A DNA stretch of 29,663 nucleotides from Faecalibacterium sp. CAG:1138 (GTDB lineage Bacteria > Bacillota > Clostridia > Christensenellales > CAG-917), in the NCBI GenBank assembly GCA_000434675.1, contig HF988638.1, forward strand, positions 45,850 through 75,512, in the 5' to 3' direction. The first letter of the stretch is position 1; the number at the start of each line of letters is the position of its first letter. A program made the position numbers and the translations under genes. Under the pieces are notes generated by a model, which was not told the origin of the DNA, ran no database searches, and worked only from the letters and a program-made list of their open reading frames with translations. Below, piece by piece: positions 1-6,919 of the stretch.

Positions 1-1254
1 AAGAAGAGCGCTTCCGCCGCCGGGGATAACGCCTTCTTCGACTGCGGCTCTGGTTGCCGCGAGAGCGTCCTCGATGCGGAGTTTTCTTTCTTTCATTTCA
101 ACTTCGGTTGCCGCGCCGACGTTTACGACAGCCACGCCGCCCGCAAGTTTTGCAAGACGTTCGGAAAGTTTTTCTCTGTCGTAGTCGGAAGTGGTTTCGG
201 CAATCTGTTTTCTGATGGAAGCCACTCTGGCCGCAATTTCGTCGGGATTGCCCGCGCCGCCGACGATGATGCTCTTATCTTTGTCCACTTTGACGGATTT
301 TGCGCGTCCGAGCATGTCGAAGGTTACGTTCTGAAGCTCGAATCCGAGATCTGAGGAAACGAGGGTTGCGCCGGTCAAAATTGCGATGTCTTCGAGCATT
401 GCTTTTCTTCTGTCGCCAAAGCCCGGGGCTTTGACCGCAACGACGTTCAGAATACCCTTAAGCTTGTTCAGAACGAGGTTGGTGAGCGCGTCGCCTTCGA
501 TATCTTCGGCGATAATCATAAGTTTTGCGCCGGTTTTGATGATGTTTTCAAGAAGCGGAACGATGTCCTGGAAGTTGCTGATTTTTTTGTCGGTGACCAG
601 AATGACCGGGCTGTCCAGTTCGGCCTCCATTTTGTCGGTGTTGGTCATCATGTAAGGGCTGGCGTAGCCGCGATCGAATTGCATGCCTTCAACGACGCTG
701 AGTTCGGTTTTGAGGCCTTTGCCTTCGTTGACGGTGATGACGCCGTCTTTGCCGACCTTTTCAAAAGCGTCGGCTATGAGGGAACCGATTTCTTCGTCGC
801 CGGCAGAAACCGACGCAACGTCTGCGATGGCCTTTTTGTTGGCGATAGGTTTGCTGATTTTTTTCAGTTCTTCAACGGTTTTGTCCGTTGCGAGGGCGAT
901 ACCTTTTTTCAAAACCATAGGGTTTGCGCCTGCGGCGATGTTTTTGAGACCTTCGCGGATAATGGCTTGCGCCAGAACTGCCGCCGTAGTGGTGCCGTCG
1001 CCGGCAACGTCGTTGGTTTTGATGCTGACTTCTTTGATGAGCTGCGCGCCCATATTTTCGAATTTGTCGCCAAGATCGATTTCTTTTGCGATGGTAACGC
1101 CGTCGTTGGTGATGAGCGGCGCGCCGAATTTTCTGTCCAGAACCACGTTTCTGCCTTTAGGCCCCAAGGTGATTTTGACTGCGTCGGCCAAGGTGTCGAC
1201 GCCCGATTTCAGGCTGCGGCGAGCTTCTTCGCCGTACAAAATTTCTTTGCTCAT
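1..1254 (-). CDS. groL: Chaperonin GroEL, 60 kDa subunit (C-terminus beyond window)
   Basis: This is the large chaperonin subunit. It forms the double-ring ATP-driven folding chamber in the cytoplasm and works with GroES, encoded directly upstream. The protein starts MSKEILYGEEARRSLKSGVD and shows the ATP-binding GDGTTTA motif at about residues 85-91. The family sequence VGAATEVEMKERK is present, and GVIPGGGSALL stands at the window edge. 418 codons are visible of the usual roughly 540, so the end of the equatorial domain is missing only because the window stops. An AAGGAGG site six bases before the ATG supports the start. It lies one base after the groES stop codon and shares the groES promoter and CIRCE operator. 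Identification is certain. Confidence 0.98.
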   Translation of the reverse strand, partial: MSKEILYGEEARRSLKSGVDTLADAVKITLGPKGRNVVLDRKFGAPLITNDGVTIAKEIDLGDKFENMGAQLIKEVSIKTNDVAGDGTTTAAVLAQAIIREGLKNIAAGANPMVLKKGIALATDKTVEELKKISKPIANKKAIADVASVSAGDEEIGSLIADAFEKVGKDGVITVNEGKGLKTELSVVEGMQFDRGYASPYMMTNTDKMEAELDSPVILVTDKKISNFQDIVPLLENIIKTGAKLMIIAEDIEGDALTNLVLNKLKGILNVVAVKAPGFGDRRKAMLEDIAILTGATLVSSDLGFELQNVTFDMLGRAKSVKVDKDKSIIVGGAGNPDEIAARVASIRKQIAETTSDYDREKLSERLAKLAGGVAVVNVGAATEVEMKERKLRIEDALAATRAAVEEGVIPGGGSALL

Positions 1255-1255
1255 A

Positions 1256-1549
1256 TTAAGCCTCCTTGTTCACCACGGCCAGAATGTCGGACTGGCGAAT
1301 GATGATCACTTCTTTGTTTTCAAACTTAAATTTGCTGCCGGCGTACTGGCTGTACAAAACGAGATCGCCGACTTTGACTTGCATTTTGATTTCTTTTCCG
1401 TCTATAATTCCGCCCGGGCCGACTGCAATGACTTTGGCCATTTGCGATTTATCTTTTGAAGCGTCGCTCAAAAACAAACCGCCTGCCGTTTGGTTTTCCG
1501 TTTCAACGGTTTCAAGCACGACTCTGTCGAAAAGCGGTGTAATTTTCAT
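1256..1549 (-). CDS. groS: Co-chaperonin GroES, 10 kDa
   Basis: This is the heptameric lid of the GroEL chamber. At 97 residues it has the normal length for the family. It starts MKITPLFDRVVLETVE and contains the conserved sequence KVIAVGPGG and, near the C-terminus, DLVLYSQYAGSKFKFENKE, matching the beta-barrel core. The mobile loop that contacts GroEL lies around residues 17-32 (ENQTAGGLFLSDASKD). An AGGAGG site precedes the ATG. It is the first gene of the two-gene groES-groEL operon, driven by a consensus promoter and a CIRCE element, so heat-shock control by HrcA is expected. Confidence 0.97.
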   Translation of the reverse strand: MKITPLFDRVVLETVETENQTAGGLFLSDASKDKSQMAKVIAVGPGGIIDGKEIKMQVKVGDLVLYSQYAGSKFKFENKEVIIIRQSDILAVVNKEA

Positions 1550-1581
1550 GATGTGTATCCTCCTGAGATTGTGTATTGCTG

Positions 1582-1608
1582 TTAGCAGTCAAAACTTTCG
1601 ATTGCTAA
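1582..1608 (-). promoter_or_regulatory. CIRCE operator (HrcA binding site)
   Basis: Two 9-base arms, TTAGCAGTC and GATTGCTAA, are separated by 9 bases. The family consensus is TTAGCACTC-N9-GAGTGCTAA, so each arm differs at one position. The element lies just downstream of the groES -10 box, in the untranslated leader, where HrcA normally blocks transcription. Confidence 0.93.
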
Positions 1609-1618
1609 ACTCTATGTT

Positions 1619-1647
1619 ATTATAGCCCACATAATTCCAAATGTCAA
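1619..1647 (-). promoter_or_regulatory. Sigma-A promoter of groES-groEL
   Basis: Read on the minus strand, TTGACA (1647-1642) and TATAAT (1624-1619) are separated by exactly 17 bp. Both hexamers are perfect consensus. The predicted transcript start falls at the edge of the CIRCE element. Confidence 0.92.
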
Positions 1648-1764
1648 TAGCTGTATGACCATTTTTTGGAAGCGAAAAAAATTTTTTTGTCAAAAATTGC
1701 TTTATTTTATTTTGCAATAATGTTATATTAGATTTATTCAAAAACAATATACCCGAGGTGCGCT

Positions 1765-2214
1765 ATGAACAAATGGGACAAAAGATTTATGGAAATGGCA
1801 GAATTGGTTTCGACCTGGTCCAGCTGCTATAGAACCGGCAGGCAGGTGGGGGCCGTCATCGTCAAGAACAAACGTATTCTGACAACGGGCTACAACGGCG
1901 CGCCGAGCGGCGTGAAAAGCTGCGCAGAAAAGGGCGTTTGCATGCGTGACGAAATGGGCATTGCGTCGGGCACCCGCGCGGAGCTTTGCTATGCCGTCCA
2001 TGCCGAACAGAACGCCATTTGTCAGGCTGCAAAACTGGGAATAAGCGTGGAGGGAGCCACCATCTACGTTACTCATCAGCCGTGCGTCATTTGCGCGAAA
2101 ATGATCGTCAACAGCGGCATAACGAGAATTATGTACAAGCACCCTTATCCGGACGAATTCAGCCTCAAAATTTTGGAAGAGGCGGGCATCGAGCTTATTC
2201 ATTACACGGACTAA
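1765..2214 (+). CDS. comEB: dCMP deaminase / ComEB-type cytidylate deaminase
   Basis: This zinc-dependent deaminase likely converts dCMP to dUMP to supply dTMP synthesis in the cytoplasm. The signature is complete: His79-Ala-Glu81 (zinc ligand and proton shuttle) and PCVIC with Cys107 and Cys110. The N-terminal region with TTGYNGAPSG and the cysteines at 53 and 59 is typical of the dCMP deaminase/ComEB group. Its 149 residues are normal for this group. The start is supported by GAGGTG upstream. The gene stands alone between the divergent groES promoter region and a strong terminator. The upstream AT-rich stretch has a TATATT at 1724, but I see no convincing -35 box. The ComEB name is family-based; a role in DNA uptake is not implied by the sequence. 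Confidence 0.93.
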   Translation: MNKWDKRFMEMAELVSTWSSCYRTGRQVGAVIVKNKRILTTGYNGAPSGVKSCAEKGVCMRDEMGIASGTRAELCYAVHAEQNAICQAAKLGISVEGATIYVTHQPCVICAKMIVNSGITRIMYKHPYPDEFSLKILEEAGIELIHYTD

Positions 2215-2225
2215 ACGCAAACTTT

Positions 2226-2257
2226 GGGCCACGGCGCAAGCCGCGGCCCGTTTTTTT
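2226..2257 (+). terminator. Rho-independent terminator after dCMP deaminase
   Basis: A 10-bp GC-rich stem with one A-C mismatch (GGGCCACGGC, loop GCAA, GCCGCGGCCC) is followed by G and seven T. Confidence 0.92.
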
Positions 2258-2301
2258 GCATACCGATTTTTGACGAAGCATAAGTTAAGAAGAGGTGTGT
2301 T

Positions 2302-3132
2302 ATGGAAAGAAATCAGGATAACGACGTAAACTACGAGCCGTATATGTTTTTCCGCAGAGGAAGGCCGCAGCAGGATCGGGAGGAAGCCGCCGAGCCTAAA
2401 GAGCGTCCGCATAGGGCAAGAACGCCGGTTGCAGTGCTAATGATTGCGGTGCTTTTCTGTTTGTCGATTTTTGTGGCCGATTTATATGCAAACGAAGGCA
2501 TTTTGGCCGTGTGGAAGGACAAAAACGAGGACGTTTCGAAAACCTTTTTCGTCTATTGCGTGGACAGCTATCATCAGAACGCTCAAGGCTTGATGAGCGC
2601 GGGGGAAGTAAAGAATATGGGCGGCGCGGGATATTTGTTTTTTGACGGCAAATATTATCTTGCCGCGGCAATCTACAAAACGCGCGCGGACGCCGAAATA
2701 GTAAAAAAGGACACGGCAAATTCGGGCGGACTTATATACGAGCTGACCGTTCCCGATCCAAAACTCGAGTGGTGCCGAGGCGGCAACAAGTCTGCCGTAA
2801 AACGCGCAGTCGTCGCGGCCTACGACCTCTACAACGGCCTCTACGACGTCAGCGTCAGGCTTGACGAAGGCAACCTGGACGTTGTGGACGCAATCGCCAA
2901 AATCAACGTTTTAGCGGCAAATCTTGACGATTTAACTGCGGATTTTGAAGAAACAATTAAAAACGAAAACAAATTCGGCTATGTGAAAACCAAAACGTAT
3001 CTGCTCATTTTGTCCGCGCTTTTGGACAATGCAAAATCCGAAATACTTGCCGGCGCAAACGCTTCCGGCGCGGTCAGATACGCCTATTGCGCCGCGCTAT
3101 TTTTGGCAAGCTCCACCGCAAAAAGTTTGTGA
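2302..3132 (+). CDS. Single-pass membrane protein with SPOR-like extracellular region
   Basis: I do not recognise a named family. The 276-residue protein has a charged cytoplasmic N-terminus of about 41 residues, one membrane segment at about 42-60, and then an extracytoplasmic part. Residues 81-140 (starting TFFVYCVDSY and continuing through KYYLAAAIYKTRADAEIVKK) resemble a SPOR domain: a beta strand, a central glycine-rich turn, and a final alanine-rich strand and helix. SPOR domains bind denuded peptidoglycan at septa. The remaining C-terminal part looks helical and is unassigned. An AGAGGTG site supports the start. The dnaX promoter begins 6 bases after its stop. A role at the cell wall or spore septum is only an inference. 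Confidence 0.75.
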   Translation: MERNQDNDVNYEPYMFFRRGRPQQDREEAAEPKERPHRARTPVAVLMIAVLFCLSIFVADLYANEGILAVWKDKNEDVSKTFFVYCVDSYHQNAQGLMSAGEVKNMGGAGYLFFDGKYYLAAAIYKTRADAEIVKKDTANSGGLIYELTVPDPKLEWCRGGNKSAVKRAVVAAYDLYNGLYDVSVRLDEGNLDVVDAIAKINVLAANLDDLTADFEETIKNENKFGYVKTKTYLLILSALLDNAKSEILAGANASGAVRYAYCAALFLASSTAKSL

Positions 3133-3138
3133 AAAAGA

Positions 3139-3167
3139 TTGCAATAGCGCCCGAATTATTGTATAAT
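3139..3167 (+). promoter_or_regulatory. Sigma-A promoter for dnaX-ybaB-recR
   Basis: TTGCAA (3139-3144), a 17-bp spacer and a perfect TATAAT (3162-3167) lie 30 bases before the dnaX start. Confidence 0.85.
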
Positions 3168-3197
3168 AGCTTATATAATTATTATCGGGCGGTAAAT

Positions 3198-4376
3198 ATG
3201 GCGCACATTTCACTTTACAGAAAATACAGGCCTGACACCTTCGAGGGCGTTTTCGGGCAGGATCACATCGTCAGAACTTTGAAAAATCAGGTGAAAACCG
3301 GAAACGTTTCGCACGCCTATCTTTTCACCGGAACAAGAGGCACCGGCAAAACCAGCACGGCGCGTATTTTTGCGCGCGCAATAAACTGCGAGCATCCCGT
3401 GGACGGATCTCCTTGCGGAAAATGCGACTGCTGCAAAGAGGCGGCAAATCCTGCTTGTCTGGACATTTTGGAAATCGACGCCGCGTCCAACAACGGCGTT
3501 GACGAAATCAGAGATCTGAGGGAAAAAGTCAAATATCCGCCTGTAACGCTGAAGTACAAGGTCTATATCATCGACGAAGTTCACATGCTTTCAACGCCTG
3601 CTTTCAACGCGCTTCTCAAAACCCTGGAGGAGCCGCCGAAGCACGCCGTTTTCATTTTGGCAACCACCGAAGTGCACAAGCTTCCGGCGACTATTTTGTC
3701 AAGGTGTATGAGGTTTGATTTCAGGTTGGTTTCCGCCGAACTTCTGGCAAAAAACCTTGCGGACATATTTGACAAAGAAGGCAGAAAGTATCAGCCCGAG
3801 GCGGTAAGGCTTATCGCCACCGCAGGCGCGGGCAGCGTGCGCGACAGTCTGAGCATTGCGGATATGTGCCTTTCCTACTGCGACGAAGAGATAACCTACG
3901 ACAAGGTTTTGGAGGCGCTCGGCGCTTCGGATCCGAACCTTATTTGTTCGCTTTGCGGCGACATAATTTCGTCGGACGTAGGCGCGGCGCTGAAAAAAAT
4001 CAACAAACTTTCTTCCTGCGGCAAGAATATGGCTGTTCTGGCGTCGGACGTTGCGGAATGTTTCAGAAACGTACTGTACGTCAAAAATATCAAAGACGCA
4101 GACGACGAGCTCGGCCTTCCTAAACCGATTCTGGCAAAGCTGAAAACTCTTTCCGAAACGGTCGCCAACAGCCGCATATTGCTTATTCTCGACATTTTCA
4201 ACGGCATTTCGGGTGAACTCAGGTTCAGCTCCCAGCCGCAAATAGTCGTCGAAGCCGCCATCGCAAGGGCGGCAACCGAAAAAGACGTTTCGACGGCCGC
4301 GATAGTTGCCGGCTGCAAAAAACTCGAACAACGCATCATGCAGCTCGAAGCAAGGGGGCTTCCCAGGCGAAGCTGA
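3198..4376 (+). CDS. dnaX: DNA polymerase III subunit gamma/tau, frame-0 product (domains I-III)
   Basis: This is the clamp-loader ATPase of the replicative polymerase. I place the start at the ATG at 3198 (MAHISLYRKYRPDTFEGVFG), although the frame stays open further upstream; that position follows the promoter and matches the conserved family N-terminus. Visible features are Walker A GTRGTGKT at 45-52, zinc cysteines 64, 73, 76 and 79, the Walker B motif IIDEVH at 124-129, and LSRC with the sensor/SRC arginine region near 168-171. The frame ends at residue 392, shortly after LEQRIMQLEARG, with only a six-residue unrelated tail. The family C-terminal domain continues in the +1 frame (4354-4731). 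The short product therefore corresponds to a gamma-like form, and the joined product of about 515 residues to tau. Confidence 0.95.
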   Translation: MAHISLYRKYRPDTFEGVFGQDHIVRTLKNQVKTGNVSHAYLFTGTRGTGKTSTARIFARAINCEHPVDGSPCGKCDCCKEAANPACLDILEIDAASNNGVDEIRDLREKVKYPPVTLKYKVYIIDEVHMLSTPAFNALLKTLEEPPKHAVFILATTEVHKLPATILSRCMRFDFRLVSAELLAKNLADIFDKEGRKYQPEAVRLIATAGAGSVRDSLSIADMCLSYCDEEITYDKVLEALGASDPNLICSLCGDIISSDVGAALKKINKLSSCGKNMAVLASDVAECFRNVLYVKNIKDADDELGLPKPILAKLKTLSETVANSRILLILDIFNGISGELRFSSQPQIVVEAAIARAATEKDVSTAAIVAGCKKLEQRIMQLEARGLPRRS

Positions 4377-4731
4377 AGCGGCGGAGGATTTTTCGGAGAG
4401 CGAGGGAGGCCTTTCCCGATCCGTTTTGGAGGAGGCTTCCACCGACCTTATGAAGCAAGGCTACATTGCGCTTGGGTTTGCGCTGAGAGGTGTGAAAAAT
4501 CTGACGGACGACGGAAACAACGTCAGTGTTACCGTCGAAAGCCGAAGCAACAGGGCGTTGTTCGGTATAAAGGAAAATCTGGACGTCATAGCTGCCACGT
4601 TGAAAAAATTGACAGGGAAACCGTATTTTCTGACAGTGGTTGACGAGGTGGGCGCAGACGGCGGCTCGGGCAACATTATCATAGAACTCAACCGACTTTT
4701 CGGTGAAAAGCGGCTGAAAATAAAAGACTAA
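4306..4731 (+). CDS. dnaX: DnaX C-terminal (tau-type) domain in the +1 frame
   Basis: This frame carries the missing C-terminal domain of DnaX. The part before about 4354 overlaps the frame-0 coding sequence and is probably not meaningful. After it comes an acidic linker (GEAEAAEDFSESEGG) and a folded domain running from SVLEEASTDLMKQGYIALGF through ENLDVIAATLKKLTGKPYFL, which resembles the gamma/tau C-terminal region. No Shine-Dalgarno site precedes its first ATG at 4306, so independent translation is doubtful. Expression through frameshifting from dnaX, or a sequence error in the G5 run, is more likely. ybaB follows 30 bases later with its own AAGGAG site. Confidence 0.8.
   Translation: MPAAKNSNNASCSSKQGGFPGEAEAAEDFSESEGGLSRSVLEEASTDLMKQGYIALGFALRGVKNLTDDGNNVSVTVESRSNRALFGIKENLDVIAATLKKLTGKPYFLTVVDEVGADGGSGNIIIELNRLFGEKRLKIKD
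4353..4366 (+). other. Candidate +1 frameshift site in dnaX
   Basis: In frame 0 the codons read AGG GGG CTT CCC AGG CGA AGC TGA. AGGGGG is Shine-Dalgarno-like and is followed after 3 bases by CCC-A, where a tRNA on CCC could re-pair with CCA in the +1 frame. This is the same geometry as the prfB site (AGGGGG, 3 bases, CUU-U). The +1 frame then stays open for 121 codons. The alternative is a one-base error in the G5 run at 4354-4358. Confidence 0.45.
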
Positions 4732-4761
4732 ATAAAACTCAATTCAAGGAGAAATAAAATT

Positions 4762-5097
4762 ATGGGTAAATTTCCAGGCGGCGGTTTTGGCGGCGGCAAC
4801 ATGCAACAGCTTCTGAAACAGGCTCAACAAATGCAACAAAAAATTCAGGAAGCGCAGGCCGAGCTTGCGGAAACCGAAGTTACCGGCGTTGCGGGCGGAG
4901 GTTTGGTCGAAATCGGAATGATGTGCGACAAAACCGTGAACTACGTTACCATCAAACCCGAAGCAATCGATCCTGACGACATCGAAATGCTGGAAGATCT
5001 CATCGTCGTTGCTTTCAACGACGCAATGAAAAACGCCGAAGATGAAACTCAAAGGCTTATGGGCCCGATGGCCGGCGGAATGGGCGGTTTGTTCTGA
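4762..5097 (+). CDS. ybaB: YbaB/EbfC family nucleoid-associated protein
   Basis: This small dimeric DNA-binding protein is almost always found between dnaX and recR, as here. The 111-residue sequence has a flexible Gly/Phe-rich start, then a glutamine-rich helix (MQQLLKQAQQMQQKIQEAQA). The conserved sheet reads TEVTGVAGGGLVEIGMMCDK, and the C-terminal tail is rich in Gly and Met. The AAGGAG site 9 bases upstream fixes the start. Its stop overlaps the recR start (TGATG), indicating translational coupling. Its exact role, in nucleoid organisation or repair, is not settled for the family. Confidence 0.95.
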   Translation: MGKFPGGGFGGGNMQQLLKQAQQMQQKIQEAQAELAETEVTGVAGGGLVEIGMMCDKTVNYVTIKPEAIDPDDIEMLEDLIVVAFNDAMKNAEDETQRLMGPMAGGMGGLF

Positions 5098-5681
5098 TGC
5101 AATACATTGAACCTTTGGCAAGACTTATTTCGGAATTCACAAAACTTCCCGGCGTCGGAGAAAAGACGGCGGTGAGGTATGCGTATTCCATGCTTACAAG
5201 GCCCGAAGAGGACGTTCAGAATCTGGCGTCCGCGCTTTTGGACGTCAAAAAGAAGGTGCATTTTTGCAGCGTATGCGGCAATTTCACCGAAAACGACGTG
5301 TGCGACATCTGCAAAACCCGAAGCAAAGACGTCATCTGCGTCGTGAAGGAGCCGAAAGATATTCTTGCTTTCGAAAAAGTTAAGGACTACAAGGGCGTAT
5401 ATCACGTTTTGCACGGCGTGATAAGCCCGATCGATCACGTCGGGCCGGACGACATAAACATAAAAGGCCTGCTGTCGAGGCTTGACGGCGTGAAAGAAGT
5501 TATTCTGGCCACCAACCCCGACGTCGAGGGCGAAGCGACGGCAATGTATATAGCCAGGCTTTTGAAGCCGCTGGGAATAAAGGTAACCCGTATCGCGCGC
5601 GGCCTTCCGGAAGGAAGCGTCATCGAGTACGCCGACGAAATGACTTTGTCCAGAGCGCTTCAATCGAGAATAGAACTTTAG
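5097..5681 (+). CDS. recR: Recombination mediator protein RecR
   Basis: RecR acts with RecO (and RecF) to load RecA at gaps during recombinational repair. The 194 residues show all family parts: a helix-hairpin-helix segment LPGVGEKTAVRYA at 17-29, a zinc finger with Cys57, Cys60, Cys69 and Cys72, and a Toprim domain. The Toprim domain begins near VICVVKEPKD and includes YHVLHGVISPIDHVGPDD and ATNPDVEGEATA. The length is typical. It is coupled to ybaB by a one-base overlap, and the dnaX-ybaB-recR order is a standard bacterial arrangement. Confidence 0.97.
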   Translation: MQYIEPLARLISEFTKLPGVGEKTAVRYAYSMLTRPEEDVQNLASALLDVKKKVHFCSVCGNFTENDVCDICKTRSKDVICVVKEPKDILAFEKVKDYKGVYHVLHGVISPIDHVGPDDINIKGLLSRLDGVKEVILATNPDVEGEATAMYIARLLKPLGIKVTRIARGLPEGSVIEYADEMTLSRALQSRIEL

Positions 5682-5715
5682 ATTTTTGTCAACAAAATAC
5701 TTGAGAGGACGGACT

Positions 5716-6918
5716 ATGAGAGGATTAGCTTTGGAAGGAGGCGGCGCAAAAGGTGCGTATCACCTCGGCGCGCTCAAGGCTCTTTACGAGGCCGGCTACG
5801 CTTTTGACGGCGTAGTAGGGACAAGTATCGGTGCGCTTAACGGCGCCATTATCGTTCAGGACGGCGGCAGCATAGAAAACTTGCAGAAACTGTGGGACAA
5901 CGTAAAAGTCTCGCAGCTTTTGGACTTTGACGACGAAGAGTGGGAAATGATCCAGCGGGGCGCGATAAATCTTGGGCGCATCGGTTACCTTATCGGCAAA
6001 ATTAAAAAATTCGGCCGTGTCAGGCTGGAATCGACCGACCGAATGCGAAAATTTATCTCCTCATATATTTCCGAAGAAAAGCTGCGCGCCAGCAAGCTCG
6101 ATTTCGGGTTTGCGGTGTTCAACATGTCCGACATGAAAGTCATCGAGGTGATGAAAGAGGACGTCGCGGAAGGCGAACTTCTGAACTACATCATCGCTTC
6201 CGCCAACTATCCCGTTTATTCCGCAATCGAAATAGACGGCAATCGCCTTATGGACGGCGGCGTGGCCAACAATCTGCCCGTCAATCTTTTGATCGACAGA
6301 GGCTACGACGAAATAATATGTATTCGCACGAGGGATCGTTATCAAAGCGTTTACGAGTCGCTCTATAAAGGCAAAAACATCAAGTATATCGTGCCGTCCG
6401 AAAAAATGTCGATGGCAATGAATTTCAGCAGAGATCGCATCGATTATTACCAAAAAATGGGTTATTACGATGCAAATCGTATGATAAAAGGCTATTTCGG
6501 CAAACATTATTATTTGCAGGAAGTGCCTGACGACGACGTGAAAACCACCATGCTTTGCCTGCCGGACGAAGCTTTCTACGAAGCTTTGAGGGCAGCCGGC
6601 GTTGCTCCTGTCGAAGACAAAATCGAAAATTACGAACTTTTCGTTTCGGCGGTGAAAAGGCATCAGTCGGAAAAGAAAAAGGATTCCGACTCGATGGCGA
6701 TAGGGCTGTTTCTGGAGGATTTTGCCACCACTTACGGCATTGACCGTTTCGAGGTTTTCGATCCGCTGGAGTTGGCTTTGAAAATTTACGAAAAAGCAAA
6801 AATGGATATGTTCGATCCCGAAGGCCTGCTTGCAAAAAGCAAGTACTGCAAAAACAAGGTCAGAAAGGACATGTTCGTCGCAATTATGAAACATTTCAGC
6901 GTTTTTAAGAGGGATTAA
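5716..6918 (+). CDS. Patatin-like phospholipase
   Basis: This is a predicted serine lipid acyl hydrolase of the patatin/RssA type. I chose the ATG at 5716 over an in-frame TTG at 5686 because the conserved oxyanion motif begins immediately (MRGLALEGGGAKGAYHLG) and a GAGAGGA site lies just upstream. The catalytic serine is Ser37 in GTSIG and the aspartate is Asp180 in MDGG, giving a complete Ser-Asp dyad. The protein has 400 residues. The patatin domain covers about 1-210; the C-terminal 190 residues are less clear and largely helical. No signal peptide is visible, so it is probably cytoplasmic or membrane-associated. It sits 34 bases after recR and one base before polA, apparently co-transcribed. 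The substrate is unknown. Confidence 0.93.
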   Translation: MRGLALEGGGAKGAYHLGALKALYEAGYAFDGVVGTSIGALNGAIIVQDGGSIENLQKLWDNVKVSQLLDFDDEEWEMIQRGAINLGRIGYLIGKIKKFGRVRLESTDRMRKFISSYISEEKLRASKLDFGFAVFNMSDMKVIEVMKEDVAEGELLNYIIASANYPVYSAIEIDGNRLMDGGVANNLPVNLLIDRGYDEIICIRTRDRYQSVYESLYKGKNIKYIVPSEKMSMAMNFSRDRIDYYQKMGYYDANRMIKGYFGKHYYLQEVPDDDVKTTMLCLPDEAFYEALRAAGVAPVEDKIENYELFVSAVKRHQSEKKKDSDSMAIGLFLEDFATTYGIDRFEVFDPLELALKIYEKAKMDMFDPEGLLAKSKYCKNKVRKDMFVAIMKHFSVFKRD

Positions 6919-6919
6919 A

